From Tamarix chinensis (Eukaryota; Streptophyta; Magnoliopsida; Caryophyllales; Tamaricaceae), in the NCBI GenBank assembly GCA_030549775.1, contig CM060180.1, positions 92,154,172-92,218,171 of the forward strand: 64,000 nucleotides of DNA. The letters are read 5' to 3'. The notes under the pieces were generated by a model. That model was given only the letters and a program-made list of their open reading frames with translations. It searched no databases and was not told the DNA's origin. Position numbers and translations under genes: made by a program. Positions 1-11,779 of the stretch are shown here, one piece after another. Within the stretch, counting starts at the first letter, position 1; each line of letters starts with the position of its first letter.

Positions 1-47
1 AATTACGGAATAATTAATATGGATGTGTGCCCTAGTGACAATTTAGT

Positions 48-97
48 CATTTTTGTGTATTATGATATTTATCATTTTTGTGTATTATGATATTTAT
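48..97. repeat. Perfect 25-bp tandem duplication in LTR A1
   Basis: Two identical 25-bp units (48-72 and 73-97) beginning CATTTTTGTGTATTATG lie head to tail. LTR A2 has a single equivalent unit at its B insertion site, so the duplication is private to A1. Confidence 0.85.
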
Positions 98-889
98 CCT
101 AAAAATCATGTCTAATATGTATTAGCTATTGTTGAGTATGTGAGTATGTATTTTGGATGGATTAAAGGTGCAAAAAAGGATTTTATATGCAAATTTATAT
201 ATAAGGGAAAAATGGTCATTTGACATATCTAATAATTTAAATCACGTAATAAATAATTTATTTATGGTGTTTTAGTCTTTTCATGGAAAAGTAATATATA
301 AAATATAGTTAGTATTTAAATAGATGATAACCTTAGTATATTTTAATGTTGGCCTCAATATTGATCTTGATTATGGTTGTCTTTGGTGATTGGAAATAAA
401 CAAAAATGATTAAGTATGAAAATTAGATTTATCTGTATTGTATGCAACTTTGTGGTCACCTTAATAAAATACTAATACTTAAAGTGAAAGACCTCAAGAT
501 CGGGAATGGTGGCTCCTCAAGGGTTGCTACCCGAAGAATGTGGTTTAACCCATGATTAGTATTATGGATTTTTGTTGGTGTGCCTTAGTGCCTCAATTGG
601 GCCCTACATCTTACTCTATTTTGCTCTTTCGATTAATAGGGGGTATGCATACTTATGGATTAGGTGCCCTTGTCAGTAGGGTATTGTGTTATCTTCGTGT
701 ACTAGTGTAACCAGGGTACCTTTACGTCCTTAGGTTGATAGTTGGTAAGATACTGTGTTACCTTGGTGCACCTGTATGGCTAGAGTACCTTTGTGTCTCT
801 AGGTTGATTGATCTCCCCTCAAGACAGTAAATAAAAATAGATTGATGCAATTTGATTGAAATAATGATTATTGGATTATTAGATAGTTC

Positions 890-1112
890 GGTAATAGCTT
901 TCGTGCCTACCTGTGGTTTTGGTAGCTACCTTTGAGCCTACCTGTAGTTTCGGTAGCGGCCTTTGTGCCTACCTGTGGTTTTGGTAGTAGCCTTCATGCC
1001 TACCTGTAGCCTGTGGTTTTGGTAGCAGCTTTTGTGCCTACCTGTAGTTTCGGTAGCAGCCTTCATATCTACCTATAGTTTCGGTAGCAGCCTTCATGCC
1101 TACTTGTGTTGG
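890..1112. repeat. 31-bp minisatellite inside LTR A1
   Basis: About six and a half units start with GCCTACCTGTGG or GCCTACCTGTAG at 905, 936, 967, 998, 1036, 1067 and 1098. All units are 31 bp except one with a 7-bp insertion. The homologous place in LTR A2 (about 17490-17560) has only two or three decayed units. A second array of about 62 bp, built on ATATCTATGATGTCAT, follows at 1135-1265. Confidence 0.85.
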
Positions 1113-2022
1113 TATTATGTCTTTCAGCATACCTGTGATTTTATAGATTTTATTATGATGTACCTATAAGTATATCTATGATGTCATAGATTTTATTAGG
1201 CTGTACCTGTAAATATATCTATGATGTCATGGATTTCATTATGTTGTATCTTTGAACATACCTGTGATGTATGTAATTGGTTGGGATTTATGCTGAGACA
1301 TGAATTATGCTGTGAAAGTTAAAATTGTGGTGTAGGGTTAGGTTTTAATTATTGCTTTAGAGAGTATATTTGGGATATTCATTGGTAAGTTCAGTTGTTT
1401 CAGATGATTGTGTATGAGTAGTATATGACTTTTATGGAATTTGATTATCTAAATGATTATTGTATCTCAATCATTGTATGTATATATATATATATATGTC
1501 TTATACCATGTTAGTTGCATGCCTTGCATGTGTTCCATGCTATTTTATCATATTAGTTTGATATAAAGGGTTGCTCAATACCGTACTACGGAAGGGTTTA
1601 TTCTCATAGGCCCCTACCTATTCAATGGGCAATGGACTTTGCAGGTTAGCCTCCGAGTTCAGTCAAATGTTGGTAGTTTGGATTTGAGAGCATAGGGCTA
1701 TCTAGTTTCTCTTTTTCTATCTTATTTTCGGTTGTATTTGGACCTTTATGTCCTCCTATACTTTCTCTCTTGAGTTGTAAACTACAGATGTTGTTTTTAA
1801 TTAGCATGGTATTTATTTAACATTCTCTCTATTCTGATTTATATAATTATGTTATCAATCTAAGCGGAGTAATGATTTCAGCCTTAGCATTTGGTATGAG
1901 AATGGTAGACGAATTTGGACTTGTACTAAGTGTGGCGGTAACATCCTTTGTTTGTATTGTTTTAGCTTCAATGCTTAACTCTACAAATGAAATTTTTTAG
2001 TAGTAAATTTTTGTGTGTTACA

Positions 2023-2560
2023 TATTTGTTCCTTTTTTCTCGTGAATATCACATATAAGTACATACTTTTCAAACTCTCTAACATATTCTTTAACACTTA
2101 GAAGTTCTTGAATGAGAGTATTAATTTGATATAGTTTTCTTTCTCATACTCCATAGGCACAAATTTCTTTCTAAATTATTTCTTAATCTTTTCCCATGGC
2201 ATGATTTTCGATTTTCCTTCTCTTTCTCTAGTCCTCCTTAAGTAATGATACCATATTATAATAAATTTCTTAAACTTAAGAGTAGCTACTTCACATTTTT
2301 TTTGTCACATCATAATAATCCTTGAACTTAAATATAACATTTACTTCATGTAACCACTCAAGAAATAGTTTAACATCAATTTTACTATCAAAATCAAGAA
2401 AATCAAATTTTATACCTTTATCTTCTCTATTATGACATGTCAGATGATGGTCCCATAAGGCTTGGATACTTCCACTTCGTTGTGATTCTTATTCATAATC
2501 CACACGTAAGTTTAAATGTCTTCTTCTTACTGAAGTAGTTTCCCTTTCTACACTCCCCAT
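2023..2560 (-). pseudogene. Ty3/gypsy gag remnant
   Basis: Read on the minus strand, this stretch gives a recognisable capsid-type gag in drifting frames. First comes a segment like LFLEWLHEVN. A segment like REREGKSKIMPWEKIKK follows, and near 2040-2120 there is one like SVKEYVREFEKYVLICDIHE. These match in order the conserved plant Ty3 gag blocks (Asp-Trp-near-Val, Arg-Glu-Gly-Lys, Ser-Val-x-x-Tyr-x-x-Glu-Phe). Several stops and at least one frameshift interrupt it, so it is dead. The left side is cut by the terminus of LTR A1. The lineage is not determined. The primer site to its right indicates that the element ran leftwards. Confidence 0.6.
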
Positions 2561-3674
2561 TAGGTCTCTATGAAGCTCTCTTTGTGCTTGCATGTTGTGG
2601 ACCAAATCTTACTTGGTAAATCCTTTACATGGTAGGAAGTTGTTTTAGTTGAGTAATCATTGAATCTATATTTTTTGAGAGATTTTGTATTTCCTAGAAA
2701 AGGGCTTAAAAATTTTGTTCCTCCTCAATTGGTACTTAATCAACACACAATAATAACACAAACAAATAGTTAGTGTCATTCAAGTTTTAGTAAAAAAAAC
2801 TGAACCAAACACTTATTAATCTATTGGGTTTAAGTATGTTCTTGCTAGTTAATTTGACTCAAAAAATTTAACCACAATGTTACCACTCAAATATATCACA
2901 AGCAAGAATTATATGTCACAACCAAGGCTTTTCTTGTTAATTTCGTAAGGTAGAAATCAACAAAAACCAAACTTATACTACTTGGTGTAAGATTTCAACA
3001 ACCATGAATATTTTCTATACCATATCATGTAGTAAATCAAAAGAAATATTGACACATTCATCTACATGAAACTACACATAAATTATTCTAAACATAAACC
3101 ACCCAAGCTCATAATTAAGTTGAAAAATAAACCACCCAAACTTTTAACTATTCATTATGTAAAGGGTAAGAAGGTCAAAGGGACACAATTAGCACAAATA
3201 TTTCATATCATACCAATGATTATATCACAATGGTTAAGCAATGTACATCTAGTTTCAACTCTCATAATTTTTTTACCATTGGTAAGTAAATATCATATAA
3301 TTAGGATTCTTAAGCATGAATCGAAACTCAATGAAAAAATTTACCAAAAACTACTCAAACAACACAACCTTACATGTCAATACTTAATCAAACATTTCCA
3401 TGCATACAATCATACATGCATTTAGTTTTGATTGGTTTTCATGAAAAAAATCCAGAGAATTGACTGCTTAAATGTCTCAAATTATATAATTCTAATGAGA
3501 TTTCATATATTAGATGATATTACACAAAAGATATCAAGAAATGTTATCAAGAACTCACCAACATGATCAAAAGAACCTAGTTGTAATGCCTAGTTAAACG
3601 TGTGCGAGGCCTTCCATGTGCAGGATGGAAGTAGCTTTAGTGGTTGGTAATTCAAAGTTGAAAATCCAACCATT
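2561..3674 (-). other. Untranslated leader of the antisense Ty3 remnant
   Basis: AT-rich sequence lies between gag and the primer-site-like motif at 3675. A 119-codon frame on the plus strand (3066-3425) has a low-complexity Lys/Ile/His composition and no recognisable domain, so it is treated as chance. Nothing else is seen. Confidence 0.35.
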
Positions 3675-3685
3675 CTCTAATACCA
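3675..3685 (-). other. Primer-binding-site-like motif (tRNA-iMet)
   Basis: The minus strand reads TGGTATTAGAG, close to the plant initiator-Met primer site TGGTATCAGAG used by many Ty3 elements. It lies upstream of the antisense gag in the expected position, so the LTR of that element should start to its right, at about 3686. Confidence 0.5.
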
Positions 3686-4599
3686 CAAATGATGTGGATG
3701 TTGATGATAAATATACCAAAGATAATTAAGGATCTTCATGTTTTCCTTGAAGTCATAACTTGATTTGATTGGAGATGTTGTTTTTGGCCCTTTGAACATT
3801 GATGAAGCTTGTTCAATGACTCAAAAATGTATCAAAGATGGAATCACCTAGTTTTCTTCCTAAAATATATCCAAATCTCAAGCACTCACTCACTTGGAGA
3901 AGAACAGAGGAAATTAAAAAAAATCTATGACTTATATTTAGCTTGAATTATCATGTACAAAGGATGATGAGTGTGTGTGTGTGTATGGGCAAGGGATTTT
4001 ATAATAATCCTTTGATAACTAATTAATCTTATTATTAAATAATATATTTTTATCGTCAAACCATCCTAGCCACAAGGATTAATCGACAATAACACTATAT
4101 TAACGTAAAAGGCTACTTAGCCTACCCGACTTATGTTAGCTAGGTTTAACTAGTTAATAAAAGTGAAAATAATACAAACATTCCCTATGATATACATATA
4201 AAACATCACTACTACCGTCATAATTACAATAAAACAAATATTACAAAGTATACACAATATAACAAAGCCAAACAAAAACCATAGTCATGCCATGTATTAA
4301 TCATGCAACGAAGCTTTGTATTATAGCTTTGTTGCCTATGTTACTTTGCAACTCTTTGCCTTGTATTTTCTTGGACGCTAGGTATTTGATGAATTATTTT
4401 CTTTCAAATCTATAAAATACCTGCAAGAATTACTTAAGAAACTATGAGTAGAATTAGGAATTTGAAGAGTGATGGCTTCCATCTCAAAGTATGCTAACTC
4501 TTGGCATTCATTAAAAGAAGAGTGAGATGTTCATGCATTAAATTAATATTATATATGAATTAAATTAATATGTATTAATAATAATTAAGTGTTAATATT
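3686..4599. other. Probable LTR or unassigned AT-rich sequence
   Basis: No gene is seen. The sequence to the right of the primer-site motif should be the 5' LTR of the antisense Ty3 remnant, but I could not find its far end. It contains a short (GT)n run at 3969-3984. The point where the CACTA-like element begins is not visible. Confidence 0.3.
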
Positions 4600-5280
4600 T
4601 CTTGATCTATAGGTAAAGTCAGAATTAAATGCAAAAACTAGTGGCAAGAAACAACATTCTAGCCTCCATTGTTCATCATCAATTTATTGATTCTGTTATA
4701 GTAAGGTATTGTATACCTATTTTATAATTTTATTTGTTATTTGTAATGTTATAAATAAAGTAATATTTTTCTTTTAATAACTATATGTCATCCCTTAAAG
4801 CAAGAAAATTATAAGTGAGGACAAGATTTTCATAGAGATGAATAGCAAGGAAATATAATGGGTGAGTGAGGATGTAGAGAATAAACATGTAATATAATTC
4901 TTTGAATGAATTAACTTAGCTAGGTAATGTCTATAAGCTAATTAATCTAATTCTATCTTTCTTATAGAATGAAATGATGGAGAGGTCAGACAAGAGGATA
5001 GAGAAGGCTTGAGTCTAATTATTTGAGAGTGGATGTAGATCTAGTGAGCTAATACAGATTGTAGAGGGGGAGATTGAATAGGATGACATTAAAAAATATC
5101 AGGTCCATGAACAATCCATTAGTGGATTATTGGAGAGCTCTTTGTCTACAGCATCTTCAATTCCACCATAAACAACACCTTATAACAGTACTAACACTCC
5201 TACATTTGAGGAAACCTTTACCAATTTAACCAAAATAATCAAAAGAATATAAAAATGATAAGGACTAAATAAGAAAACTA
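4600..5280 (+). pseudogene. Possible CACTA (En/Spm) transposase C-terminal remnant
   Basis: Short plus-strand fragments recall the C-terminal plant transposase (Ptta/En/Spm, Transposase_24 type). One near 4617 reads like SELNAKTSGKKQ. One near 4858 reads like WVSEDVENKH, and one near 4968 reads like NEMMERSDKRIEKA. An acidic stretch and a Ser/Thr-rich tail follow up to about 5230. The fragments are separated by AT-rich intron-like gaps and stops. The supporting context is that the sequence after it shares GTGATGAC-type words with 18341-18718, which ends in a CACTA-type terminus. The protein match is weak and from memory of the family pattern; it could be chance. Confidence 0.3.
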
Positions 5281-5696
5281 TTAAGTTGTAGACTATTATA
5301 ATAGAAGACTTCAAACTAAAGCTTATGAAGGTGGGGCAGAAGGAGTACGACGGGTTTAGTTATTTAGCATAGATGCAAAATAGTTACACTTGATGAAAAT
5401 TTTAGATTGTAAAAAATATTCATATTTCAAAAAAATTTTATTTAATATTTTTAATTATATATTAATATTTATTTGAAATTATACATTATTAATGCTTTTA
5501 ATTAACATTAAAAAACCTTAATTTTATAAAATAATAAATTTAAAATTCTCTTTTAGTAACAATAGGGTTGTTATAAAAATTTTGAACAAAATTAATTTGA
5601 CACTCTATAATGACAATAGAATAATGGAAATTTTTTTAAAAAAATTCATTTTTAGTGATGACAAGTCTCCACAATTTCCTAAAGAGTCATTAAAAT
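5281..5696 (+). mobile_element. Left half of CACTA-like element's right subterminal region
   Basis: AT-rich sequence carries the word AGTGATGACAAGTCTCCACAA close to the LTR A2 junction. The same kind of word (GTCATCACAA, GTCGTCACATC) recurs at 18341-18718 on the other side of A2. I infer that both belong to one DNA transposon split by A2. No gene is seen here. Confidence 0.35.
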
Positions 5697-5989
5697 TTTA
5701 ACACCTCAAAATTTAGTAATCCTTATTTTAAAAAATATAGCCTTTTATTCAAAATCTAACCCTTGAATCTTAATTTAATTATTATTTTAACCCTTGATTC
5801 GCAAACCTAGACAAATTTTGGAATAATTTTTTCCTAAGTATTATTATCTTTATCTTTTTTATTTAAACCATCCTAAACTAATAAAATTTGTCTCGGCTTA
5901 TTTTTCCCCTAACCTTGGATAAAATAATTTTACCCTAATCTAAAATCTAAACCTAATTCTAATCTTAACTGTACATTTATTTTCTTTTT

Positions 5990-6960
5990 TTTCCGTTATC
6001 TTTATTTTCCTTTTCCTTCTTTCTCCCTTTTCCCTATTCTTTTTTCTTTTCTTTATCTTTTCTATTTCTCACCCTATGCACTACCTTATGCCTAATTTCC
6101 CCTTCAAGCCAAACACATCCTTTCCTTACACCCCCTCACTTATACCCTTCATTTCCCCTTCAAGCTAAACACACCTCATCCCCTACACCCCAAATGCACG
6201 CCTTCCCATCCCTTTTCTTTCCTCCTTAGCCTTGCTCGCCTTTATCATCCTGAACCTTACACCTTTCTCAACCATTGTTATGTTGCACCCATGCCAAGCC
6301 AACAAGCCTCCCTCTACAACTCATCACTCTCACCTCTTTAGCCATTTAAACCATTTCCTCCTCAGCCCTCACCTACAGCATACATATATCTATTAGATAC
6401 ACACACACACACCCGCTTCCTCTCCTCCCCTCCATTTTTGTTCCAACCAACCCTAACCACCAAACCCTTTCTTCCTTTCTTCAACTTCTCCCTATCATCT
6501 TGTCCACTCCCATTGCAACACCAACCACCATCTTCAAGCCTCTCTTCTTCTCCTTCTTCCCTTCTTCTTCTTCCTTTGCCACTGTTGTTGGCCTCCATAT
6601 CTTCTACTTTCTCCTTCTTCTCTCCTCCTGATTGTTATATGTTTTTGATGGCATTGCACGACCATGCAGCACCCACACACAACCGTGCAACCCATCCCGT
6701 CTTTGTGCACCCCAAGTCATACCTTACTCCCTATTCGTATCCCATTTCCCCAACATCTCATACCACCCTTAACCTCTTCCTCTCCTCCTCAACCTTCCTC
6801 ATCCTTACCTCAATCACCATTGCATCACCTACAACCCATCATCCACTATCTCCCTTGTTATTGTCACCTCTCCAACTTACCCATCGCACTACCCCTACCT
6901 CTTGTTTCTTTCCCATCTCTAAAATCCATCACCATTAAAGTTCAACACCACATTCTCTAG
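5990..6960 (+). repeat. Pyrimidine-rich tract in LTR A2
   Basis: Long, strongly C/T-biased sequence on the plus strand opens overlapping frames of 98-166 codons rich in Pro, Ser, Leu, Thr and His (6438-6938, 6664-6960), and a matching Gly/Arg/Glu-rich frame on the other strand. Such frames follow from base bias. Similar tracts sit in LTR G (30240-31485, opposite strand) and LTR F (60690-61800). Confidence 0.7.
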
Positions 6961-7679
6961 CCTTCCTATGTTCTCAAACACATGTTACTAACCTATGTAG
7001 GGTGGGGTGAGATTTCCCTTCTCCCCCTTCATGAAACTTAAGGGTATTTTGGTAATATTTATTTTATAAATATTTTATTATAAATTATTACTTTATGAGT
7101 TAGATATTAATATGGTTAATTTGATATTATTTCTAGGTATTATAGGTTAATTAGTGTCGCCTAATAAATTTTATTCAGTTGCCTATAATATTTACATTTT
7201 GCTGGAAATTAGGTAATCATTATATTCTACTAAAATATTTCATTATTACTAGAAAGCACACTAGGTTTTTGATGTATAAAATGTAGTAAGCATATTTTCA
7301 CATTGTAATTTTTTGCCTAATAATACTGATCCAAAATTTGATTAAATAAATTGTGTTAGCTTTTGTTAATTATTATGTGAAAGAAAGCATGTTAAAGTGG
7401 ATATAAGGTTAGAAATAAAGTATGCATTTCATGTATATCCAATATGATAGGTTGAGTATACCCTAGGAGTAATTTGGTCTTTTAAGCTTATTGTGATATT
7501 TTGTAATACCCCATATTTTTAGAAAATGTTGTATGATAATTATACCAATTTTTTAGCATTTGATTTTGATTTAATATTATGGCTTCATTTGATGCAAAGT
7601 TGATTTGAAATGACGGTTGGAAAATGAATTTTAATGAGTTTCTCAAGTGAACATATCAATTGGTTCCATGCACAGATCA

Positions 7680-7800
7680 ATTGTTCATCATTTTAGGAAA
7701 AATGGTTTTCTCCACTAAACTAATTGATTCGTTGGGGAAACTAATTGACTGGTTTGTAGAACAATTGATTGGTAAGCCCAAACAAATCAACTAGTTTGTC
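7680..7800. repeat. AACTAATTGATTGGTT-like word cluster, first block of LTR B
   Basis: Several degenerate units of about 20 bp occur, such as AAACTAATTGACTGGTT and CAAATCAACTAGTTTG, in both orientations. The same vocabulary recurs in LTR D and in the C-family LTRs. Confidence 0.6.
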
Positions 7801-8277
7801 GAGCTAGGCATATTTTCTATTTCAATTTTTTTGTAAAATTTCTTATACTAAAATACAAACTTACTAACCCATGCTAAATTGTCCCTAAGAGATTATTAAC
7901 CTTTTTCATGATGTATTTAGCATGAAATATTGTCTTAGATTGATTTGGAGGTTGATTAAGATAATTTAGGGAGAGAGATGACCTCAGCCTTATCTTCTTC
8001 CCCATCTCTCCTATACACATGTATGAGATCAATGCTTCAATCTCAGGCACGATTATGAGCAACTAGAAGATTCCTTCTATGATGACCTTCCATTACCCCT
8101 CTTGTGAATTCAAATTCTGACCTAATTGACTTGTATTCTTCACAAACACCATTTGACCTCTAGAGAATAGGTTAGAATATCTTAGAAAAAATTCTTCTAT
8201 TCATCTCAAAATTAAATATTAAGTGTTAGGGTTTTGAATAGTTCTTGAACCCTATGTGATTCTTCTCAATTAGTTGG

Positions 8278-8290
8278 CTATAAATAGCCT
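8278..8290 (+). promoter_or_regulatory. TATA block of LTR B
   Basis: The sequence GCTATAAATAGCC is found base for base on the minus strand of LTR D (49288-49300), although the flanking sequence has diverged. This is a strong candidate for the LTR's RNA polymerase II core promoter, with transcription running rightwards. Confidence 0.65.
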
Positions 8291-8939
8291 CAATCACCCG
8301 TTTTTTGCACCTTTCTTTCGACCAAAAAATATCCTAAACTCTCTGTAATCACCCTATTCCTTTCTACACTTCAAACCTTATAATTGATTTCTTACACTCT
8401 TTTGATCTATCCTATTTTAATTATTAAGTAAGGAAGAGTTAGATTTAGGAAAAAGATTGACTGGTTTAGTTGAGCATTTCCTTACTTCACCTTAGTGTGG
8501 TATGTTCCCTCTCTTCCCTTCTATTTCAATTTTGAAATTATGAGGGTTTTGGATAAATTTTTGAGTTTAAGATTTTTTGTTTTGAAGGTTTAAAAGTTAA
8601 GATTTTTCACAAATTAAGATTTTTGGTTTAAATGGATATTTTTCTACATTAAGTAAGTGACTCTTGCTTTTAAAATGGTTTATAAGTATTTCCGCATGAA
8701 AAGAGATTATTTAAGTTAATCTTGTATGTTTTCATGATTGTGTATATCTTATAGAATCAATTTGGATGGGTAGATGATATATTCAAGTAAAAAGCATGAA
8801 ACTTGAGGGAAATGGGATGTGACGATTAGATGATAAGTTATGTGAGTTAATTTAGTTGGAAATGTGCTATATTATGCTAATATATGTTCTAAGGTGGTTA
8901 ATGATGATTTATAAGTATGAATTTGCTTGAAAATAATGG

Positions 8940-9260
8940 TTTGATGTTGTTATAGGGTAAACCAATAGGCTAGTTAAGTCAAATTGATTGATTGGTTCTT
9001 AGAACAATCAACTAGTTAACATAGCCCATCAACTGATAGGCCTACAGAGATATTAGTCTTGCTTTTTGTTCAAATCCATTGAATGGTTAGGTAGAACGGA
9101 TCGACTAGTCTATAAATAGTATACTAATTTACCCAAACTGATCGACCTGTTTAAAGAAGATAATGGTCTAGTTGAGCCAAACTGATCAACCGAAACCAAT
9201 CGATTGGTTGGTGCAACCGATTGAATGGTTTGGCCAGACTAATTGACTAGTTTAGCCGAT
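8940..9260. repeat. CAACTAGTTGATTGG-like word array, second block of LTR B
   Basis: At least ten degenerate units appear, for example AATTGATTGATTGGTT, CAACTAGTTAAC, AACCAATCGATTGGTT and GACTAGTTTAGCC. Units alternate orientation and many are near-palindromic. This is not a simple tandem repeat, since spacing varies between about 15 and 30 bp. Confidence 0.7.
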
Positions 9261-10970
9261 TTGTGTGTTTTGTTTCCTTTCAGTTTGGTTATGCTTTGAG
9301 TCCATGTTTGAGAATGTCTTATGATTATTAATAGGATAAAATATAGATTTTTTCATGGATTACTAGCCTAGTGAAAGGATTTAATTGATCATAATTTATG
9401 ACCCACTCTATAAGTATTATAAAAGTTAAAAGGGTATTCCAATTATGAAATTTGATGATTTTGATAAAAGAGTAATGAAGTACAACTTGGGATTGAATAA
9501 AATAACATGATGGGACTAAATAATATTGGATAAGGATAAATGGAAACCCCATATGGTTGGAAAATGTAAAGGATTAATATGGAAGAAATATGTTATTGCC
9601 TTGCTTATTCTTATATGAGCCTTGTGTGAAAACGTATCCACATAAATAATGTACTAATCATATAAATAAAAAGATAATCAAGTTGTGTATGGGTCTGGGT
9701 TACTCGATCCTCAATTAGTTACATGGAATTTGTTTGCCTTCCGACTTTATCGGTGCATTCGAGCTTTTCCTTCAAGTGGGATCCTTAGAGGTCCCAGCAC
9801 CTTACCTACTCTAGACATTAATGATATACTAGGGGGTATTTATACTAAAAGGTGTGGTTACCAAGGTGGTTCGCTTTAGCTTAGACTTATGTCCATATTG
9901 GTTGGCTTTGGCCAAGACTTATGTTCGCTTTAGTGATTAACTTCAACATGAACTTTATATTTCTTATTTAGATAGGGTTTCATGGTATGTGATACCATAG
10001 AGTGGTGCACAGTCAGTCACTCAATAATAAAATATGGATAATGAGTAATTAGATGATAAAGACCTAGATAATGAATAAGAGAATATGAATAATTGGATAA
10101 GGATTTAAAATGGTTGGATGAGTAAAATGATAAATGCCGGTTTATACATATGGTTAATTGCTTAAATGACTAATTGGTTAATAGCTTAAATAACTATTGG
10201 TCATTGACTGAAATGTTGGTTAGATGTTAACTTGTGTCAATATATGAAAAAGAAAATGGTATAATCTATAGAATTAAGCATTTAGAAATAAATCCTAGTG
10301 GTTGCTTGGATTAACCTTTTTAGTGTATGTGTAAATGCCTAGATAATTATAATATAAAAACAAGCATGATATATTATGTGTTGTCTGAGTTATGCATGAT
10401 AGCATGCTCTGGTTTATATCTACCTTTATGTACATGAAATTAGTATGATGCATGTTAAATATTATATCCACATATGATAGAATCTTCATACTTGTATTTC
10501 CATTTAGGGGGCAACTTGGTTTACTTAGTATATAGCGTACTTATTTACCCATTTGCTCAGTTATCTGCTCATTCCCACGAGTAGAGCGCCATATGTAGGC
10601 TTTTGGGGTTGGCTAATAGTGGTCCTAACTCATTTTAGGTATAGGGTTTGAGAGCATGTACATTAGAAGATTTTGTGGGATCCATGGTAGGCCATAGTTT
10701 TGATTTGGGTCACATCCTAATTTCATTTTAATGTAGCCCTACACTCTTAACTATTTGTATTCCTATATTGTTTTGGCCGGGGACCGATGAGGTCCTTGAT
10801 ATAAAGAATATTTTAAATAATTATGTAATTTATGTTTGAGCACTTTGTTATTTTTTAAATTGGTTGGTCAATTTTAGCCTTGTATTTGATATGGTGTTGA
10901 CGATAGACGTCTATCCTATGTCAAGCACTGTAATAATGCCTCATTTTCCAGTGTGTATTCTTAGCTTCCC

Positions 10971-11548
10971 ATCACAAGGTGACTTCTTTCACCTAAGTCT
11001 TTCCCGTGCGACACTTAGAAGTACAATTCTTTTGGTGCTTACTAAGTCATCCTTTCTAACACTAAGGCTATTACCAAGCCTTTAAGGACAATTAAGAACA
11101 CTTGGAGATCTTAGGAGACTGAGAGAATGTGAGAGAGACAACTAGTGTGTAAGAAGAGAATACTTTGTTGATGAGAGAGGAGAGAGCTTACAACTTGGGA
11201 GATGGTGGGAGCAAAGGGGGTTGTCCTCTATTTATAGTTGAGGTCCCCCTCCCTTTTCCCCCCTTTGGTGGAAGGTTCTAGATCTTCCAAAACCCTTAGA
11301 TATGTCTAGAGACTCTTCTATACTACAAGATATTTTGAAAGACTCTTCTAGATTCCTTCATAATGCTTTTATCTTTTGGGATTTTAGAAAGTTACACACT
11401 ATTCTAGGAGGTATCTAGATACTTACATAAGGATCCACATCTTTCTTATCATTTCTACACAATTATACTAGAGTCTCCACAACTCTAGAATATTCTATAA
11501 CCTTCTACATAAAAATAAAAATAAAATAAAAAAAGTTGTACAAGGTAA
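10971..11548 (-). repeat. Chromovirus LTR, left copy (3' LTR)
   Basis: It aligns with 16002-16579 throughout. Clear anchors are TCTTTCCC, GAACACTTGGAGATCTTA, AAGAAGAGAATACTTT and TTTGGTGGAAGGTTCTAGATC. On the minus strand a TATA-like block CTATAAATAG lies at 11228-11237. On the minus strand the element's polypurine tract (AAGGGAAGGGG, about 11550-11562) comes just before the LTR start. The terminal dinucleotides are eroded. Confidence 0.85.
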
Positions 11549-11559
11549 CCCCTTCCCTT

Positions 11560-11775
11560 GACATCCTCATCAATTCCTTAGTGGCCTTGAAGGCCTTTAT
11601 CTAGTCATGAAACTTCCACAAGTCCTCCTTGCATTCCCAACTTGCTTCACTATCAGGTAACCCCTTCCAGTGTACAAGGTACTCCTTGTAGTTAGGAAAT
11701 CCTTTGGCCTTCCTTACTTAATCTGCCAAAATCTTTGCAACCTCCTTCTCAAAAGATGTAACATTTGCGGGCAAA
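11560..11775 (-). pseudogene. Integrase chromodomain remnant
   Basis: The minus strand gives a stretch like EVAKILAD, one stop, then KAKGFPNYKEYLVHWKGLPD followed by SEASWECKEDLWKFHD. This is the classic chromodomain pattern (Tyr-Leu-Val-x-Trp-Lys-Gly, then Ser-Trp-Glu) at the C-terminal end of a chromovirus integrase. In working elements this domain helps direct integration to marked chromatin. Here it is interrupted by at least two stops. It directly precedes the polypurine tract, as expected. Confidence 0.8.
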
Positions 11776-11779
11776 ACTC

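Larger units (their letters stand above)
1..2022 (+). mobile_element. Large LTR, family A copy 1 (A1), left part outside window
   Basis: This is the right-hand part of a long LTR that ends in GTGTTACA at 2022, the terminus shared by most LTRs here. It matches LTR A2 (both flanks of the B insertion, roughly 7440-7501 and 16629-18340) and LTR A3 (45750-47297) in the same order. The shared blocks are the stretch near 480-800 (GACCTCAAGATCGG and following), the block near 1560-1660 (CTACCTATTCAATGGGCA) and the end near 1880-1950. No primer site follows the terminus, and the next sequence is antisense gag of another element. It is therefore a solo LTR or the 3' LTR of an element lying left of the window. 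No coding capacity is seen. Confidence 0.7.

Noticed and set aside
890..1112. CRISPR-like regular repeat
   Set aside because: Units are 31 bp head to tail with no unique spacers, in plant LTR sequence. It is a minisatellite.
3066..3425. 119-codon plus-strand frame
   Set aside because: Falls in the untranslated leader of an antisense Ty3 remnant. Its composition is what AT-rich DNA gives, with no motif.
4203..4216. CACTACTACC as a left terminus of the CACTA-like element
   Set aside because: Only the first nine bases match the right terminus (CACTACTACAAATACACT) and the following sequence differs, so it is probably chance.
6438..6938. 166-codon plus-strand open frame rich in Pro, Ser and His
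   Set aside because: It lies in a pyrimidine-rich LTR tract. Overlapping frames are open too, and no domain is visible. Base bias explains it.
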